Under the pieces are notes generated by a model. The model worked only from the letters and a program-made list of their open reading frames with translations, did no database searches and was not told the DNA's origin. This document shows, one piece after another, positions 31,703-42,935 of a stretch of 64,000 bases of DNA (position 1 is its first letter; each line of letters opens with the position of its first letter). The stretch lies in contig NC_081832.1 in NCBI RefSeq assembly GCF_030867095.1, positions 40,247,756 to 40,311,755 on the forward strand, read 5' to 3'. This stretch comes from Alligator mississippiensis (taxonomy: Eukaryota > Chordata > Crocodylia > Alligatoridae). The translations under genes and the position numbers were made by a program.

Positions 31703-32750
31703 TGAACCATTTGGCTGAGAAGAAGCAGCACTTAATAAAGATCCAGTGGCTACAGTCCAAATGGAGTCCCTTTATTAGTGTACAATGCTCTGTGCATGAA
31801 ACTACAGTGCAGTTATCAAACCTATCTCTGGCTCACATACTGTCAGCTCACTGGCATCTCTCTTTCTCGTGGAAAAATTACTTTTGCTCTTTCTAGTTTC
31901 TCTGCACCTACCTGCCACTGCCTGTGCTGTGTGTGTCTGGAAAAAAGTGACAAAAGCTGAGGCTGGGGTTTACTTCCCTCCTCTCTAGTCTCTGATTGCT
32001 CATGGCATTTGCGTGTTTATGTGGTTTAACCTCATGAGGTGATACTCCCTGCAGTGTTTATCTTGCATTTTCTTACTAAGTATCCTGTCTTCAAGCCTCT
32101 GTGTGCCAACTTAAATTTACAAGGAGATGCAAAATGATCCCTGGCATGCCAGAACCTTCAGCTGGAGCCTTTACTTTGTCTGGGCAGCTTTGTGTCTTAA
32201 CTGCAGTCTCATTTTGATTCCTCATGACTCCCAGGTGTGGGTCCCACTGCTTTTTTTGCCTTCACTCCCACTGTTGTTGATTCTACAGCTCTTTGCCAGA
32301 TGAAATCACCCTTCCGCAGCAAACATCTTTAAATCTAGTCATTGTTGATTCCATAAATTAATCTGCCCTGTATCATTCAGCATTGTAGGTAACTGTTGAG
32401 ATGCCTTCATTCTGTGTCTGCAAGGGATGACTGCATATGTGAACTGTCAATCAAGCATAATTTCCTGCTGATCAGAAAGCCCCATGTATCCAACTCTAAA
32501 CACCAAGCCCTCTCTTCCCAGTACCACAAGTGTTAAATAAAGGCCTCTTTGTTACAAAAAAGGCAATAAACTCCCTCTTACTTCTCCAGATCCATGAAGG
32601 CCCAGCTTTACAAGCCAAATGATCTACAACAACTTTGTCCAACTTCTGGACACCCTGCAGCTTGAACTGTTCTTCCCCTCAGCTATGTCAGCACCATGAG
32701 CAGCCTGGACCCCTTCCACTACACAAGCAATGCAGTCCCCCCCAACCCCT
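31703..32750. other. No gene seen
   Basis: Ordinary composition with short frames only. I recognise no transposon tip or RNA gene. Confidence 0.4.
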
Positions 32751-32751
32751 T

Positions 32752-32970
32752 TGGCCACATGCACAGCATGGACAAACCAGTCTCCCTCTGGTCACATGTG
32801 CAGCATGATCAAACTGGCCATTCTTTAGCTACATGTATAAGGCATGCCAGCTGGCTCCACTATGGCCACATGTGCCCAGCACAGACAAACTGGCTCCCTT
32901 ACACCATGAGAAGAGCACCTTCACTTGTGGTCATATTCACAGCACAGGCAAACCAGCCTCTCTTGCCACA
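32752..32970 (+). repeat. Minisatellite, unit about 38-40 bases, five units
   Basis: Units begin 'ggccacatgcacagcatgga' (32752), 'ggtcacatgtgcagcatgat' (about 32790), gctacatgtataaggca (about 32828), ggccacatgtgcccagca (about 32867) and 'ggtcatattcacagcacagg' (about 32930, after a spacer). Each continues with acaaactggc/ctccct. The array lies inside a hAT-like element whose right tip is at 33187. Confidence 0.65.
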
Positions 32971-33029
32971 CAGGCAGCCCAGATCTCCCTCTGCCATGCA
33001 TTCAGTGCTCTCCTGATGCCTCTGCCCTG

Positions 33030-33187
33030 CGCTTGGGAGCAGGGGCAGGCAGCAGAAGCCAGAGGAGCAATGGGTGGGGGGAGTGGCAGCTGGGCAGGTG
33101 GGGGGTGGGAGCGGAGGCAGAGTGCATTTTAATCCCTTGTGAGCCAGATATGGCCTGTAGGCTGCCAGTTGAACTGCCCTACCCTAG
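33030..33187. mobile_element. hAT-like element end (right tip)
   Basis: The end 'gagccagatatggcctgtag', 'gctgccagttgaactgccct' and 'accctag' at 33187 reads, on the other strand, TAGGGTAGGGCAGTTCAACT, a hAT-type tip with the 'gccagatatggcc' subterminal word common in reptile elements. The interior is G-rich. The left boundary was not found; the minisatellite upstream may be part of it. Confidence 0.45.
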
Positions 33188-33377
33188 GACATTTCTAAGA
33201 TTTTGTCAGAGTTCTTAGCTCTGCCTTTTCACTTTGCTGACTGGTCCAAGTGTGAAACCTGAAGCCCCCAACAGCAATGTTTGGCTTTGGTGTACAGGGA
33301 TCAATTTAGGTCTTTTTGATCTTTGAGGTAACAGTAAACTCCTTGGAGAGAGCAGGCTGCTTTGGAACAAAGAACAT

Positions 33378-34170
33378 AAGGCTATGTGCAGACAGTCAAA
33401 AAACCTGAAGCTGGATTGATTCAGTCTTTGCAAGTTAGTTTAAGATGCAGAGATTAAATTGAGAAACAACTGGACACACATTCACTTTTGATTCAGGAAA
33501 TACAGCTACTTGCCAGTAGGGGCTTAGGCCAGAAGTCAGGGGGCACTAGAACATGCCTCTCTGGCATGTAGCCAGCATGGGTTGTATGTTTGCTTCCTCT
33601 TCCTGATGCCCCCAAGGTCTCTGGAATTTGCAGTTCAGAATCATAGCAGCAGAACTCTCAAGGGTTGCTCATCACTTCCTCTTCCTGCTTCCAGGTGCCT
33701 CTGAGATTTGTAGTCCACAGTCACAGCCAGTCACTGAAAAAATACTTTCAGTAAGTTTATCAGCAGGGCAGCTCTGTACTCAGGGGAAGGTGGGTTTAAC
33801 TACTGTCCCTGGGCCTGGACCCCAGCTGGGGTTTGCCTGAGGGGGCAGTCCCTGCCTCCCCCACTTCAACCCTTCTCTGCTTTAGGAGCCAGCACTTCCC
33901 AGCCCAGGCCTGGAAAGCATGCTGGGATGCTGGGGGGACTGTGATTTAACTTGAACCAAGAAGGGGTCTGGGACAGAAGTTTCATAAACAGATTTGACCC
34001 AAGTCAGTTAAGTCTGATACTACATTCAACCAGATTTATCTTAAACCAGTTTCATCCATTTTGAAACTGGTTTATGTGCACTGAGCTTCTGTTCTGTTAC
34101 AGGTTTAAACCAGTTTCTGATTACTTAAATTGGTTTACGTGTAACTTATGTCCCCTGTCTAAAGGTTTGT
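33378..34170. mobile_element. hAT-like element with clustered AAACCAGTTT boxes, copy 1
   Basis: It matches 59159-60024 along its length. The left end has ctggattgattcagtctttgc and the middle has 'aggccagaagtcagggggca' and 'catgctgggatgctgggggg'. The right end is rich in AAACCAGTTT and its complement AAACTGGTTT (four clear copies between 34040 and 34130). The tips are degenerate in this copy ('ctatgtgcagac' and 'tgtcccctgtct'). Repeated short inverted words near an end are what hAT transposases bind. No coding capacity. Confidence 0.6.
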
Positions 34171-34789
34171 TTTGTAATCATCCTGGGCGATCAGCTTCAT
34201 TGCACCAGCATAATAACTCAGCATCTCACTGCATTGCTGCCAATCTCACTTTGTTCCTATGTTTCCCTGCTTTCTTGTCCTTGTCCCTGATGTCACAAAG
34301 GGTGTTAAAAATGTGGTGTAACCTAGAGGAACTGCACTCAAGTCTTCTTTGTAAGGGCACACAGGCATTGGTCTCTGTATAACAATTGTGTACTGAGTAG
34401 ATGAAAGTTCTCTGCACCCACAGACATTCCTGGGACCTCTGGTGTTGCTTGTGCTTTCATATGCTCTGGCATTTTAGCTGTCCTCACTCTCCTAACAATG
34501 TACTGGATGATACTTTCATATGATTAGAGTGTCAGCCAACGACAGATGAATGCACAGGCACTGGAAATGGAGGTATTAGTGAATCTGTCAGGCAGCTACA
34601 GAGCTAGCTGGTAAGATTAGCTAGTTTTCCAACTGTGGCAAAGTATGAAAAGAGAACACAGACTAGTTAATCATTAGGGCTTTTTCCTGCATGTGTTTGT
34701 ATATATGAAGGTGTCAGGAATTAAAGCTCACAAGAGTGTATGGGAGTGTGTGGGTATACATGTGTGCAAGGCTCTGTAAGAAGGGATGT

Positions 34790-35845
34790 ACAGGTTTCTC
34801 TCAATTTATGAGGTACATGCGTTCCAGGAAAAGTGTGCATAAATCAAATTTGCATAAAGGGAACCTATTTTATAATGTAACAAATAGGGATACATTCTTG
34901 CGGCGGTGAGGGAGGGAGGGAGTAAGGCTGGGACTAGGGAAGGGGTGGGGGGAGGGGCATGGTGCAACCCATCTGCCACTCCCAGGGCTGCAGCAGGGAG
35001 CAAAGCAGAAGAAACTGAATGGGTGTGGGGCATGGGATGGGGGGAATGCAGCTCTTGCTGTTACGTAAACCATGGGAGGGCTGCAGGTTGGGGGACTGCA
35101 CATGTCCCTGGATCTGAGTGCGGCAGAACAGCAGGCTGCCACTGCAGGCTGGGGCTGGTGGCAGCACCAGGCTCTTCCTGGCACTCAGGGCAAGCTGCAG
35201 TGATGGGAGGGGGGCTGCTGCCACCCCAAAATTTGCTGTAGCCCCTGCCCCCCAACCTGCCCTCCCAGCACCGCTGCTGAGTGCCAGGAAGAACCCGGTG
35301 CTGTCGCTGGCCCCAGCACAGGTCGGGGGGTGGGCACAGGCCCCTGGAGCCTCCATTGGAGTGGAACCAACCCCCCCCCCCATGTGGACCTGGAGGACCA
35401 GATCTTCCCAGACCCAGCTGGGCCAGGGCTACCCCAACATGAGTCCCCACTGCTGAGCTGAACTGGGCCCACATGGGGCCAGCTTGCAGTGGGGCCTTAG
35501 GCACAGCAGCAGCAGCCTCTGCTGCATCCACCCCCACAGAGATGGGGGACCCCCCGCCGCGCCCTTAGAGGAGTCCCCTGGGCTCCAATCCTCCCACCAC
35601 CAAACCAGGCTGGGGCCTCACTTACCTTTCCCTGCTCCTGGCTGGGCTGCACAGTCAGCTGCTCACCACTGGGGCCTTGATCTGGCCCCCCTCTCTCCCC
35701 CACAGATTGACCTGCTGGGTTTGGGGGCAGACGATGTGCACATGCACACACACCCAGCTGTCCCCGTAGCCCAGGATCTACCAAAAGAGGCTCCAGGATC
35801 TACCTGTAGATCAGGGATCCCCGGGTTGGTGACCACTGTTTTAGG
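34790..35845. mobile_element. Composite of hAT-like ends with a GC-rich palindromic core
   Basis: Left edge 'acaggtttctctcaatttat' then 'gcataaatcaaatttgcata'. Right edge 'gggttggtgaccactgtttt', which on the other strand is CAGTGGTCACCAACCC, a hAT-type tip ending near 35838. The two tips are not alike, so at least two elements are fused or nested. In between, arms 35130-35197 and 35268-35330 pair around a centre near 35232 (ggcactcagg with ctgagtgcc; ggcagcaccaggctctt with aagaacccggtgctg). Long frames on both strands of this GC-rich core are mirror artefacts of the palindrome. Confidence 0.5.
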
Positions 35846-35849
35846 TAAG

Positions 35850-37340
35850 TGTTGAAATGCCTTGGTACATATGTATTAAGTGATGAGGAGGGTTGTGGAT
35901 GTTGTTATAAGGGTGTATAAGGAAGGGCTGTGGGGAGTGTGTGCTTTGGGAATGGGTTACATAGAATATATGTGCTATGAGGTATATTGGGGGAAGTGAT
36001 GTACCTCTGTTGGGGATCTGCTGGGGTAGACTGTGGTGTGAGTGTGTGAGCATACACATTATGGGAAAGGGCACAAAGTGGCATACATTGGGGGTTGTGG
36101 TGGGTATAGTAACACTATCTCTGGAGAGCATTGCATGCTATGTACTTCAGGGTCACATTCCCAGTATCTGGGATGGAATGGAGACAGAGATCATTATCTT
36201 GTTGGAACCCCTCCCTTTCTGGTGCCAGGTATACTCCCAGCAGTCCTCTTGGCACCATGTCATTTCTAGCCCCAAGCAGGGAAGCAGAATTGTGGTTAGG
36301 GTAGTTCAGTGCAGAGGCACTGCCACTCCCATTACATCTACAGAGAGCTCCAGGAGATACCTTGGACAACTGGAGCCTTCAAGGTTTGGCACCTTAGTCC
36401 TTCTCCGATGGATCCAGGCAGTGCATGATATGGCATAATGTGATGTGTTGCAGTATGACACAATACAGGGACAACTGACCTGTTTGTGTATGTCAGATGT
36501 CATTGCTCAGCATACTTGAGAGACCTAATCCCAGGGGGAGGTGGGGCAGGCAGGGCTGAGTGCAGCATCATCCCTGCTGTGGCCGTGCGGTGACTTTGAG
36601 GGTTCTGGCATACTCAGCGCAATGTGATAAGGTGGGTGAGCAGAAAATCTTAGGCTGCCAGTCAGCAGCTTAGCTCCCACACACCAGACATTCACTCATT
36701 TGGTCCATTATTCAGGGGATCTGTTACAGTCCATCCATCCCCACACTCAGGTAGTTGGGACTCAGGTCTGCATTGCCCTCTGTAGAGCATCTCACCCAGC
36801 TGCACACATGCTGCCCCTGACAAGGAACCTCTTGCAAAGCTCCCAAATCCAAAAACATTTACCTGTGGTTTTTATCATGGTAGATTTTTACTCTGCTGGG
36901 GCTCAATAGAACTTGAAGGTCCCAGCCTTTCCCAGGGAAACCACTAGTAGAGCTGGGGTAAGGCACACTGGCTGTGAAGTAGATCTCATCAAGGAGTATC
37001 AAATGATGTAGAACAAAAGTATTGGCTGCAAGTGGGGCTATTGGCTACTCTGTTCTAGGTCAACATGGCGTCTCTGCTGAAAAAGGGGAAGCAGAGAGGG
37101 TCTGAATTTGGGAGAGTGTAGATGGGTGCAGGAGAAGGGAAGCCCTCTATCCTTAGATTAGGACACGGGAATCTTACTGTGTCAGACAGAAACCTGGAAT
37201 AAAGGGAAAGCATGCCTGACACTTCTCAAGAGAATCACTTTATTGACAAGTTAATGTAAATTAACTGGCATACAGATTAGGTAATAAAAATACAAAAACA
37301 TATTCACGCCAGGGAGCAGTTGTAGGCTGGAACTCAGAAT
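35850..37340. other. No gene seen
   Basis: G/T-leaning sequence in the first 300 bases, ordinary afterwards. A 153-residue plus-strand frame (35977-36438) has no domain that I recognise and shares its span with frames on the other strand. No transposon ends identified. Confidence 0.4.
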
Positions 37341-37752
37341 CTCTCAGTTCATGGAATCAGAAAATCATAAGGCTGGAAGGGACCCTGAAGGATCATCGGG
37401 TGCAATGCCCTGCATGAGCAGGAAAGACATCTGGGGTCAGACAACCCCAGCCACGTGACCGTCCAGTCTTCACTTGAAGACCTCTAGGGTAGATGACTGC
37501 ACCACCCCTGGGAGGACCTTGTTCCATAGTCTGGACACCCTTGTTGTAAAGAAGTTTTTCCTAATGTTTAGCCTGAAACTATCTTCCAGAAGTTTGTGGA
37601 CATTGTTTCTAGATTTCCCCCAGGGTGCCCTGGTGAACAGTTGTTCACCGAGCCCCTAATATACACCTCTGATATAACGGTAAGCCGCAATCAGGTCCCC
37701 TCTCAGCCTTCTTTTCTTTAGGCTGAAGAGTCTGAGATCCCTCAGCCTCTCT

Positions 37753-38592
37753 TCATATGGCTTGCCATGCTAGTCCCTGATCATGCAGGTGGTCCTTCTC
37801 TGGACCTTCTCGAGCTTTAGCATGTCCTTGTTGAAGTGCAGTATGCAGAACTGGACGCAATACTCCAGCTGCGGCCACACCAATGTTGAGTAAAGTAGGA
37901 GAATCACTTATTTGGATTTTATTGGCCCTAGCAGCTACTGCATCCCATTGCCAGCTTATATTTATGCTGGGGTCTATTGTTACCCCCAGATCCCTTTCAC
38001 TTGTAGTGCTGGTCAGGTTAGCGATGCCCAGCCTGTAGGTGTGCTGGGGGTTCTTCCTTCCCAGATGCAGCACTTTGCATTTCTCTATGTTGAACCTCAT
38101 CTGGTTCCAGTCATGCCCAACATATGCCAGCCTATCTAGGTCTGCTTGTATCTGCAGTCTATCTGCAGGTGTGTCCGCACAACCCCATATCTTGGTGTCA
38201 TCCGCGAACTTGGCCAATGGGCTTTTCACCCCCTCACCCAAGTCATTGATGAAAATATTGAACAGCACTGGGCCAAGTACTGACCCCTGGAGTACACCAC
38301 TGCCCACATCTTGCCAGGACGACACCGAGCCATTCATTTGGACTTTTTGTATCCTACCCTGCAACCAGTTTTGCACCCATTTGACAATCCCACAGTTGAG
38401 TCCGTTATCTTCCAGTTTTCTTATCAGTAACTCATGGGATACCAGGTCAAAGGCATTCTGAAAGTGGAGGTATATGATGTCAACTGCTTTTCTCTCGTCC
38501 AGGTGATGAGTCACCTGATCATAGAAAGAAATGAGATTGGTCAGACAAGACCTGCCCACAACAAAGCCATGCTGGCTGTCCTTCATTATCAT
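37753..38592 (-). pseudogene. CR1 reverse transcriptase, first catalytic Asp lost
   Basis: A 279-residue frame covers the RT core: GRSCLTNLISFYDQVTHHLD (residues 13-32), then YLHFQNAFD (41-49), where the first catalytic Asp of YLDF is replaced by His (H43). Next is SGVLQG (98-103), where the Pro of GVPQG is Leu, and an intact FADDT box (129-133). KCKVLHLGRKNPQHTYRLGI and 'SERDLGVTIDPSINISWQWD' follow. After about residue 215 the frame leaves the CR1 protein ('ISDSPTLLNIGVAAAG'), a frameshift. The change at H43 alone should abolish polymerase activity. Confidence 0.87.
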
Positions 38593-38664
38593 GCCTTCTG
38601 CAAGATTGTCACATATAGCCTCTTTGATTAATGTTTCTAGGATTTTCCCTGGAACAGAAGTTAA

Positions 38665-39291
38665 CTAAGTTAGCCTGTAGTTTCCCTGGTCTTCACGCTT
38701 CCCCTTCTTGAAGATGGGCACAACACTGGCCCTCTTCCAGTCCTCTGGGATTTCTCCAGAGGCCCATGATTTTTGAAAGACCTTTGCCAGGAGCTCTGCG
38801 ATTACTTCGGCCAACTCTTGCAGCACTCTTGGGTGGAGTTCACCCAGTCCTGCTGATTTATAGACATCTAATTTCTTTAATTGATCATACACCAGTTCTA
38901 AGGCAATGGTGGGAACAGTGTCAATCCTGCCCTGATTGTTCTGTGCCCTACCTGGCATGTTGTTCCCCTTGGCCTTGTGAAAGACCGAGGTAAAGTAGTC
39001 ATTTAGGAGTTCCGTTTTGTCCTGAGTGGTAGTGACCAGGTATCCTGAGGCATTGAGCAGCGGCCCCACACTCAGATTAGTTTTCCTTTTACTCCCTATG
39101 TAGCTAAAGAAGGACTTCTTGTTGTCCTTGATTCTTGTAGCTAGTCTTAGTTCAGTTTCTGCCTTGCCTAAATGTTTTCTACAAGTGTGGGCCATTGTGA
39201 AGTAGACTTCCTTAGAGGCTCTCCCACGCTTCCATTGTTTGTACACTCTTTCTTTTTCTGTAGGAGGGCTGCAACTTCCCTGCTTAGCCAA
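38665..39291 (-). pseudogene. CR1 ORF2 linker and RT entry
   Basis: A 208-residue minus-strand frame. Blocks in order are KQWKRGRASKEVYFTMAHTC, KDNKKSFFSYIGSKRKTNLS, GPLLN, KTELLNDYFTSVF, 'LDVYKSAGLGELHPRVLQEL' and 'AEVIAELLAKVFQKSWASGE'. IPEDWKRASVVPIFKKGKRE and the start of the NYRLT segment complete it. It joins the RT frame at 37753-38592 after a short stretch with a stop. No endonuclease domain remains. Confidence 0.87.
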
Positions 39292-39370
39292 GAGGGTTTT
39301 TTGACCCTTGTGCTACTTTTTCTCTGTAAGGGAATGGATTTTCTCTGAGCCTTAAGGATTTTCTTGTTAG

Positions 39371-39882
39371 TTATTCACTTAGTCAAATATTTCATTCTCC
39401 CTAACTCAGGTCCTTCATTCATTCAATCCTACATAAGTTCACAATGATGTACAATCATTAATGGCATGCAACTACCTACAATTTGTTTGGGAATGTGTTA
39501 ATGAAAGGGGTTGATCATGAAGATTTTTTTCCTCAACTCCCCCAGCTAAGTGAAGAATTTATTATCAGGTTCCATGTTAATTGTTTAACAACTGTTTAAC
39601 TAGGATAGTCTTCAAGGGTATCCATTAGATTGCCAGTTCTTGACAGAGAGTGCCATTCCTTATGGTAAAAGAATAGGTTTAAGTTACTTTGTTTGTATTT
39701 GTTCGCTCAAACAGTTAATGCTTTCCTGTTTAAATCTGGCCTTGAAAACCTGTCTTTATACAAGGTGACCCAGAATATCTGTTATTTCAAATTAGGTATT
39801 TAGAACAAAAACATGCAGCTCCTATTTTTATATAATGAAGGATGTATTAAAGATGGGGACACTTATGCTAAAGTCTCTGATG
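39371..39882. other. A/T-rich sequence, no gene seen
   Basis: About 500 bases of A/T-rich sequence between the 5' break of a CR1 and the next hAT element. No frame, tip or RNA gene recognised. Confidence 0.45.
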
Positions 39883-40342
39883 CAGGGGTTTTCAATCTTT
39901 TTTAGTCTAAGTACCCCCGGCGGCCGGACGCTGAATGGGGGAGGACAGACAGACAGTAGCACATAGCCAAATGCCAAGGAGATGTGGTGCGCGGCCGGAC
40001 ATGGAGCAGGGAGCTGGGGATGGTGTGCAGGCAGGCAGGGACAGAGAGCCACCACCTCCCAGGAGCAGGGCCAGCGTGGGGCAGGGCAGGGCAGCTCACT
40101 GGGCTGGGGTGAGGGCAGCAGTGCCCCTCTGTGGGGTGAGGAAGTTCACTGGGGTGGTGTGTGGCAGTGGCAGCCACCGCATGCGAGATTACCTGCCCCA
40201 CAAAGGGGCACTGCTGCCATTGCCCTGCCCCAGCCCTGCTCCAGGGAGGCAGTGTCACACCATCCCTGGCCACTCATGCATACCCCCTAGGACTGGTCCA
40301 AGTACCCCCAGGGGTACATGTACACCTGGTTGACAGTCCCTG
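39883..40342. mobile_element. Non-autonomous hAT element with palindromic GC-rich core (460 bases)
   Basis: The left tip is caggggttttcaatc (39883). The right end, on the other strand, is cagggactgtcaacc (40342). Both tips are followed inside by 'gtaccccc'. The flanking octamers ctctgatg (39875-39882) and ttcttatg (40343-40350) agree at six positions, as expected for an aged hAT duplication. Inside, arms at about 40050-40140 and 40190-40265 pair in reverse: 'gggcagcagtgcccctctgt' with 'aaaggggcactgctgcc', and 'aggagcagggcc' with 'ccagccctgctcc'. Overlapping frames on both strands are mirror artefacts of the palindrome. Confidence 0.72.
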
Positions 40343-41046
40343 TTCTTATGTGTTCCTTACACAGGGTGCAGAAAGTTGTTATTTTGGGGGGCATCTTAAA
40401 GGGTCTGTGTTGCCTATCCCCACCTTGCTGCATGACCATGTTTGCATTGGAAGGCAGAGCCCCTCAGCAATGCAAGGCAGGGGCTGCTCCAGTTGGTGCT
40501 CACTGCGTCCTGCATCTTCTCTAGTCCTGTCAGGTACAGCTGATATCCCCCAGCTTGTGCCTTAACCTCCCAATGTGGGGTTAACTGTGGGCTTTAATTT
40601 TCTGGCAAGAAAATTGCTTCTGGAGCCATTTACTGGCAAAGAGAGGTGGGGGAGGTGGCTGGTATCAGATGTCAAATGCTAATGATCTCCAGCCAGGAAG
40701 ATGATCATCTCGGGGGATGGCTTTCCTGGAATGCATTAGTTTCCCTGCTTCCGGCTGGGATCTGCTCTTTGTGGTGATTTCATCCAGCCCCAATTCAGGA
40801 GGTAGGGTTTGCGCTGCACTGGTTACTTCCTGAGATGCTTTTCCTTTCTCTCACTTTCCTGCAATCTGACTGCACTGGGATCTGGCCTCAAAACTTTGCA
40901 AGTCCACTATCTTGAATGCTGCCACCCCTAATTTAACCCAACAATCGTGAGATTGTGATCAGTGTTGGGGGAAGGATAGCAAGTCAGTGGTACAGGAAGT
41001 GGTACAGGCTGCCCTTTGGGGCCTGTTTCCCTGGTAGCAGCTTGCT
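40343..41046. other. No gene seen
   Basis: Ordinary composition, short frames only. No transposon tips recognised. Confidence 0.4.
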
Positions 41047-42811
41047 AAGGGCCTTGTTACACCTTATGCTGTAAGCCACACAAATGTTAATCGACTTAGC
41101 GTTGTTCAGCTTAATGGAGCAGTTGCACCTTAAGGCAAAAATCCATCTCTGCTTGTCCTTCACCTGCACAGCTGTGACTTGCCACTAGAGGCTTGATGAG
41201 CAGGAGTAGGACTAGGAGCTAGAGGCAGGACTAGCTGACTGCTCCCGCCAGGCATAGCCAGAGCCACAGCCCTGGAACACCCAGCAGCCATGGTGCCTCC
41301 CAGATTGCCTCGCTGCTCTGTATGCCAAGGCCAAACTCCAGCCACAGTGCCTGTGGAGGGCAGCAGGCTGGTGCTCACCCCTCCCACTGACCCACAATGG
41401 AATCCACACCCAGCCCCAGGTTCCACTGCAGCATATCCCCTGCCCTCTGCCTGCACCCCCAGGACCTGGACACATGCCCATGTGGGGCTGGATGGCTGAA
41501 GCAGGGTGGAGCTTGGCAGCTATAGCATGGCATCCCAAGGCTGGTTCCCACTGACCCCATGCACTGCCAGGCTGTGCAGGGTCTAGGCACCAGCTCCCCC
41601 CACCTGGCTTACCCAACAGTGGCTATGGTTGGCAGGCACCTGAAGCCACTGAACCCCACATAGTAACCAGCCAGCTCAGGGAGCAGTGTGTGGGGCTCAG
41701 CACTGCCCACCTGGGCTGGGGCTTCACAGAGCAGGCAGGAAGGCTGTACCACTCACTGCCACATCTCAAGCTCACCAGAGGTGGGAAGTCCTGTCCCTGT
41801 ACTGTTCCCACAAGCATGTTCCCAGACTGCTAGGCCTGAAGAGAGTGAGTGAGCTCCAGGGCTGCAACACTGGCTCTTCCCAGCTGGAGCAGGGAGCCAG
41901 TCCTGTATGTAACTCCTAGTCCTGGTCCAGAAACAAGCTCAGAGGGGGGAGGGAAGAGGGCAGTACAGGGATCTACTCCACTGAACTTTGGGGGTGTCTA
42001 TGAGCAGCACAGCCTCCTTACCTGCTCTGTATAGCTCCAGCCTGGATGGGCAGTGCCAAGTCCTGCACTCTGTGCCAGGAGCTGCCCAACTGCTATGGGG
42101 AGTTCAGGGGCTTCAAGCACCTGCCAACCATGACAGCTGCTGGGTAAGCCAGGCAGGTGTATGCAGTGACTGGGCCCTGCACAGCCTGACAGAGCATGGG
42201 GTCAGCAGGAATCAGACTTGGGCTGCTATGTTGCAGCCACCAAGCTCCACCCTGCTGCAGCTCCCTGGCACATGTGTCTGGGTTCTGGGGGTGCAGGCAC
42301 TTAGTAAGGGATGCACTGCAGTGGAGTGTGGTGCTGGGCACAAGTTCAACTGTGGGTCAGCAGCAAGGGTGAGCACTAGCCTGCTGCTCCCTGCAGGTAC
42401 CACAGTCCAGTTCCAGCCAGGGCATTTGGAGCAGTAAGCCAGTCTGGGAGGCACTGCAGCCACTGAGCACTACAGGGCTGTGGCACTGGCTCTGCCTAGC
42501 GGGAGCAAAGGGCAGAGGTGCCATGCCTAGCCCCACCGTACCCCAGTGTTCCAGTCTCCCTGACACAGGAGCGCGTACTGCATTCGGGAATGCTGGTGGA
42601 CTCCAACTTGGTGGAATAGCTGTCTGGAGTGGCCACACCTTAATGGAACAGGAGAAAAATTGAGCAGACTAGAGATAATCCTGCCCCTGAAGTGGCATAA
42701 CTTTAAGTGAAATAATTATTGCTTTAAGCCATTTCAAGGTGTTAACATGCAGCCAATCCAGGGATTAAGAGCACCAGAAGCCACCTAAAATTACCATGTA
42801 ACAAGGCCCTA
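41047..42811. mobile_element. Long foldback element, about 1.76 kb, arms about 0.8 kb
   Basis: Both ends share AGGGCCTTGTTACA (41048 onward, and the reverse complement ending at 42810). Most of the left half pairs in reverse with the right half around a centre near 41930. The clearest proof is protein-level: a plus-strand frame at 41290-41499 and a minus-strand frame at 42212-42463 read almost the same residues (VPPRL..CS.C, GSRLVLT/SSRLVLT, then SACTPRT.TH). A third copy of the tip, with its adjoining 'cacagctgtgacttgccact' region, lies inverted at 57795-57954. The CAGGGCC-like tip suggests the hAT superfamily, but no target duplication is convincing. It encodes no recognisable protein, so these frames are not genes. 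Confidence 0.72.
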
Positions 42812-42935
42812 AAATATTACATTCCTGACCTCTTGGTATTATACTGGCTATAGTCCCTTCTGTAGGTTACCTCATCTTCTTGCCTCCTGGGCCTCATGCT
42901 TTCTGGACCCCATCAGTTTTAGCAGAGGATAAACA

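Larger units (their letters stand above)
37345..39370 (-). mobile_element. CR1 LINE, 5'-truncated (minus strand)
   Basis: It is a minus-strand element. The 3' terminus at about 37345 reads 'aatcataaggctggaaggga' then 'ccctgaaggatcatcgggtg' on the plus strand. It includes the C-terminal region (37450-37750), the RT (37753-38592) and the linker (38665-39291), with weak continuation to about 39370 where homology ends. The subfamily is different from 13.8 kb: the third block reads [20 protein letters not shown]. About 2 kb long. Confidence 0.88.

Noticed and set aside
34906..35855. Several overlapping 95-158 residue frames on both strands
   Set aside because: GC-rich composition and the local palindrome make mirror-image frames; residues are low in complexity and no domain is seen.
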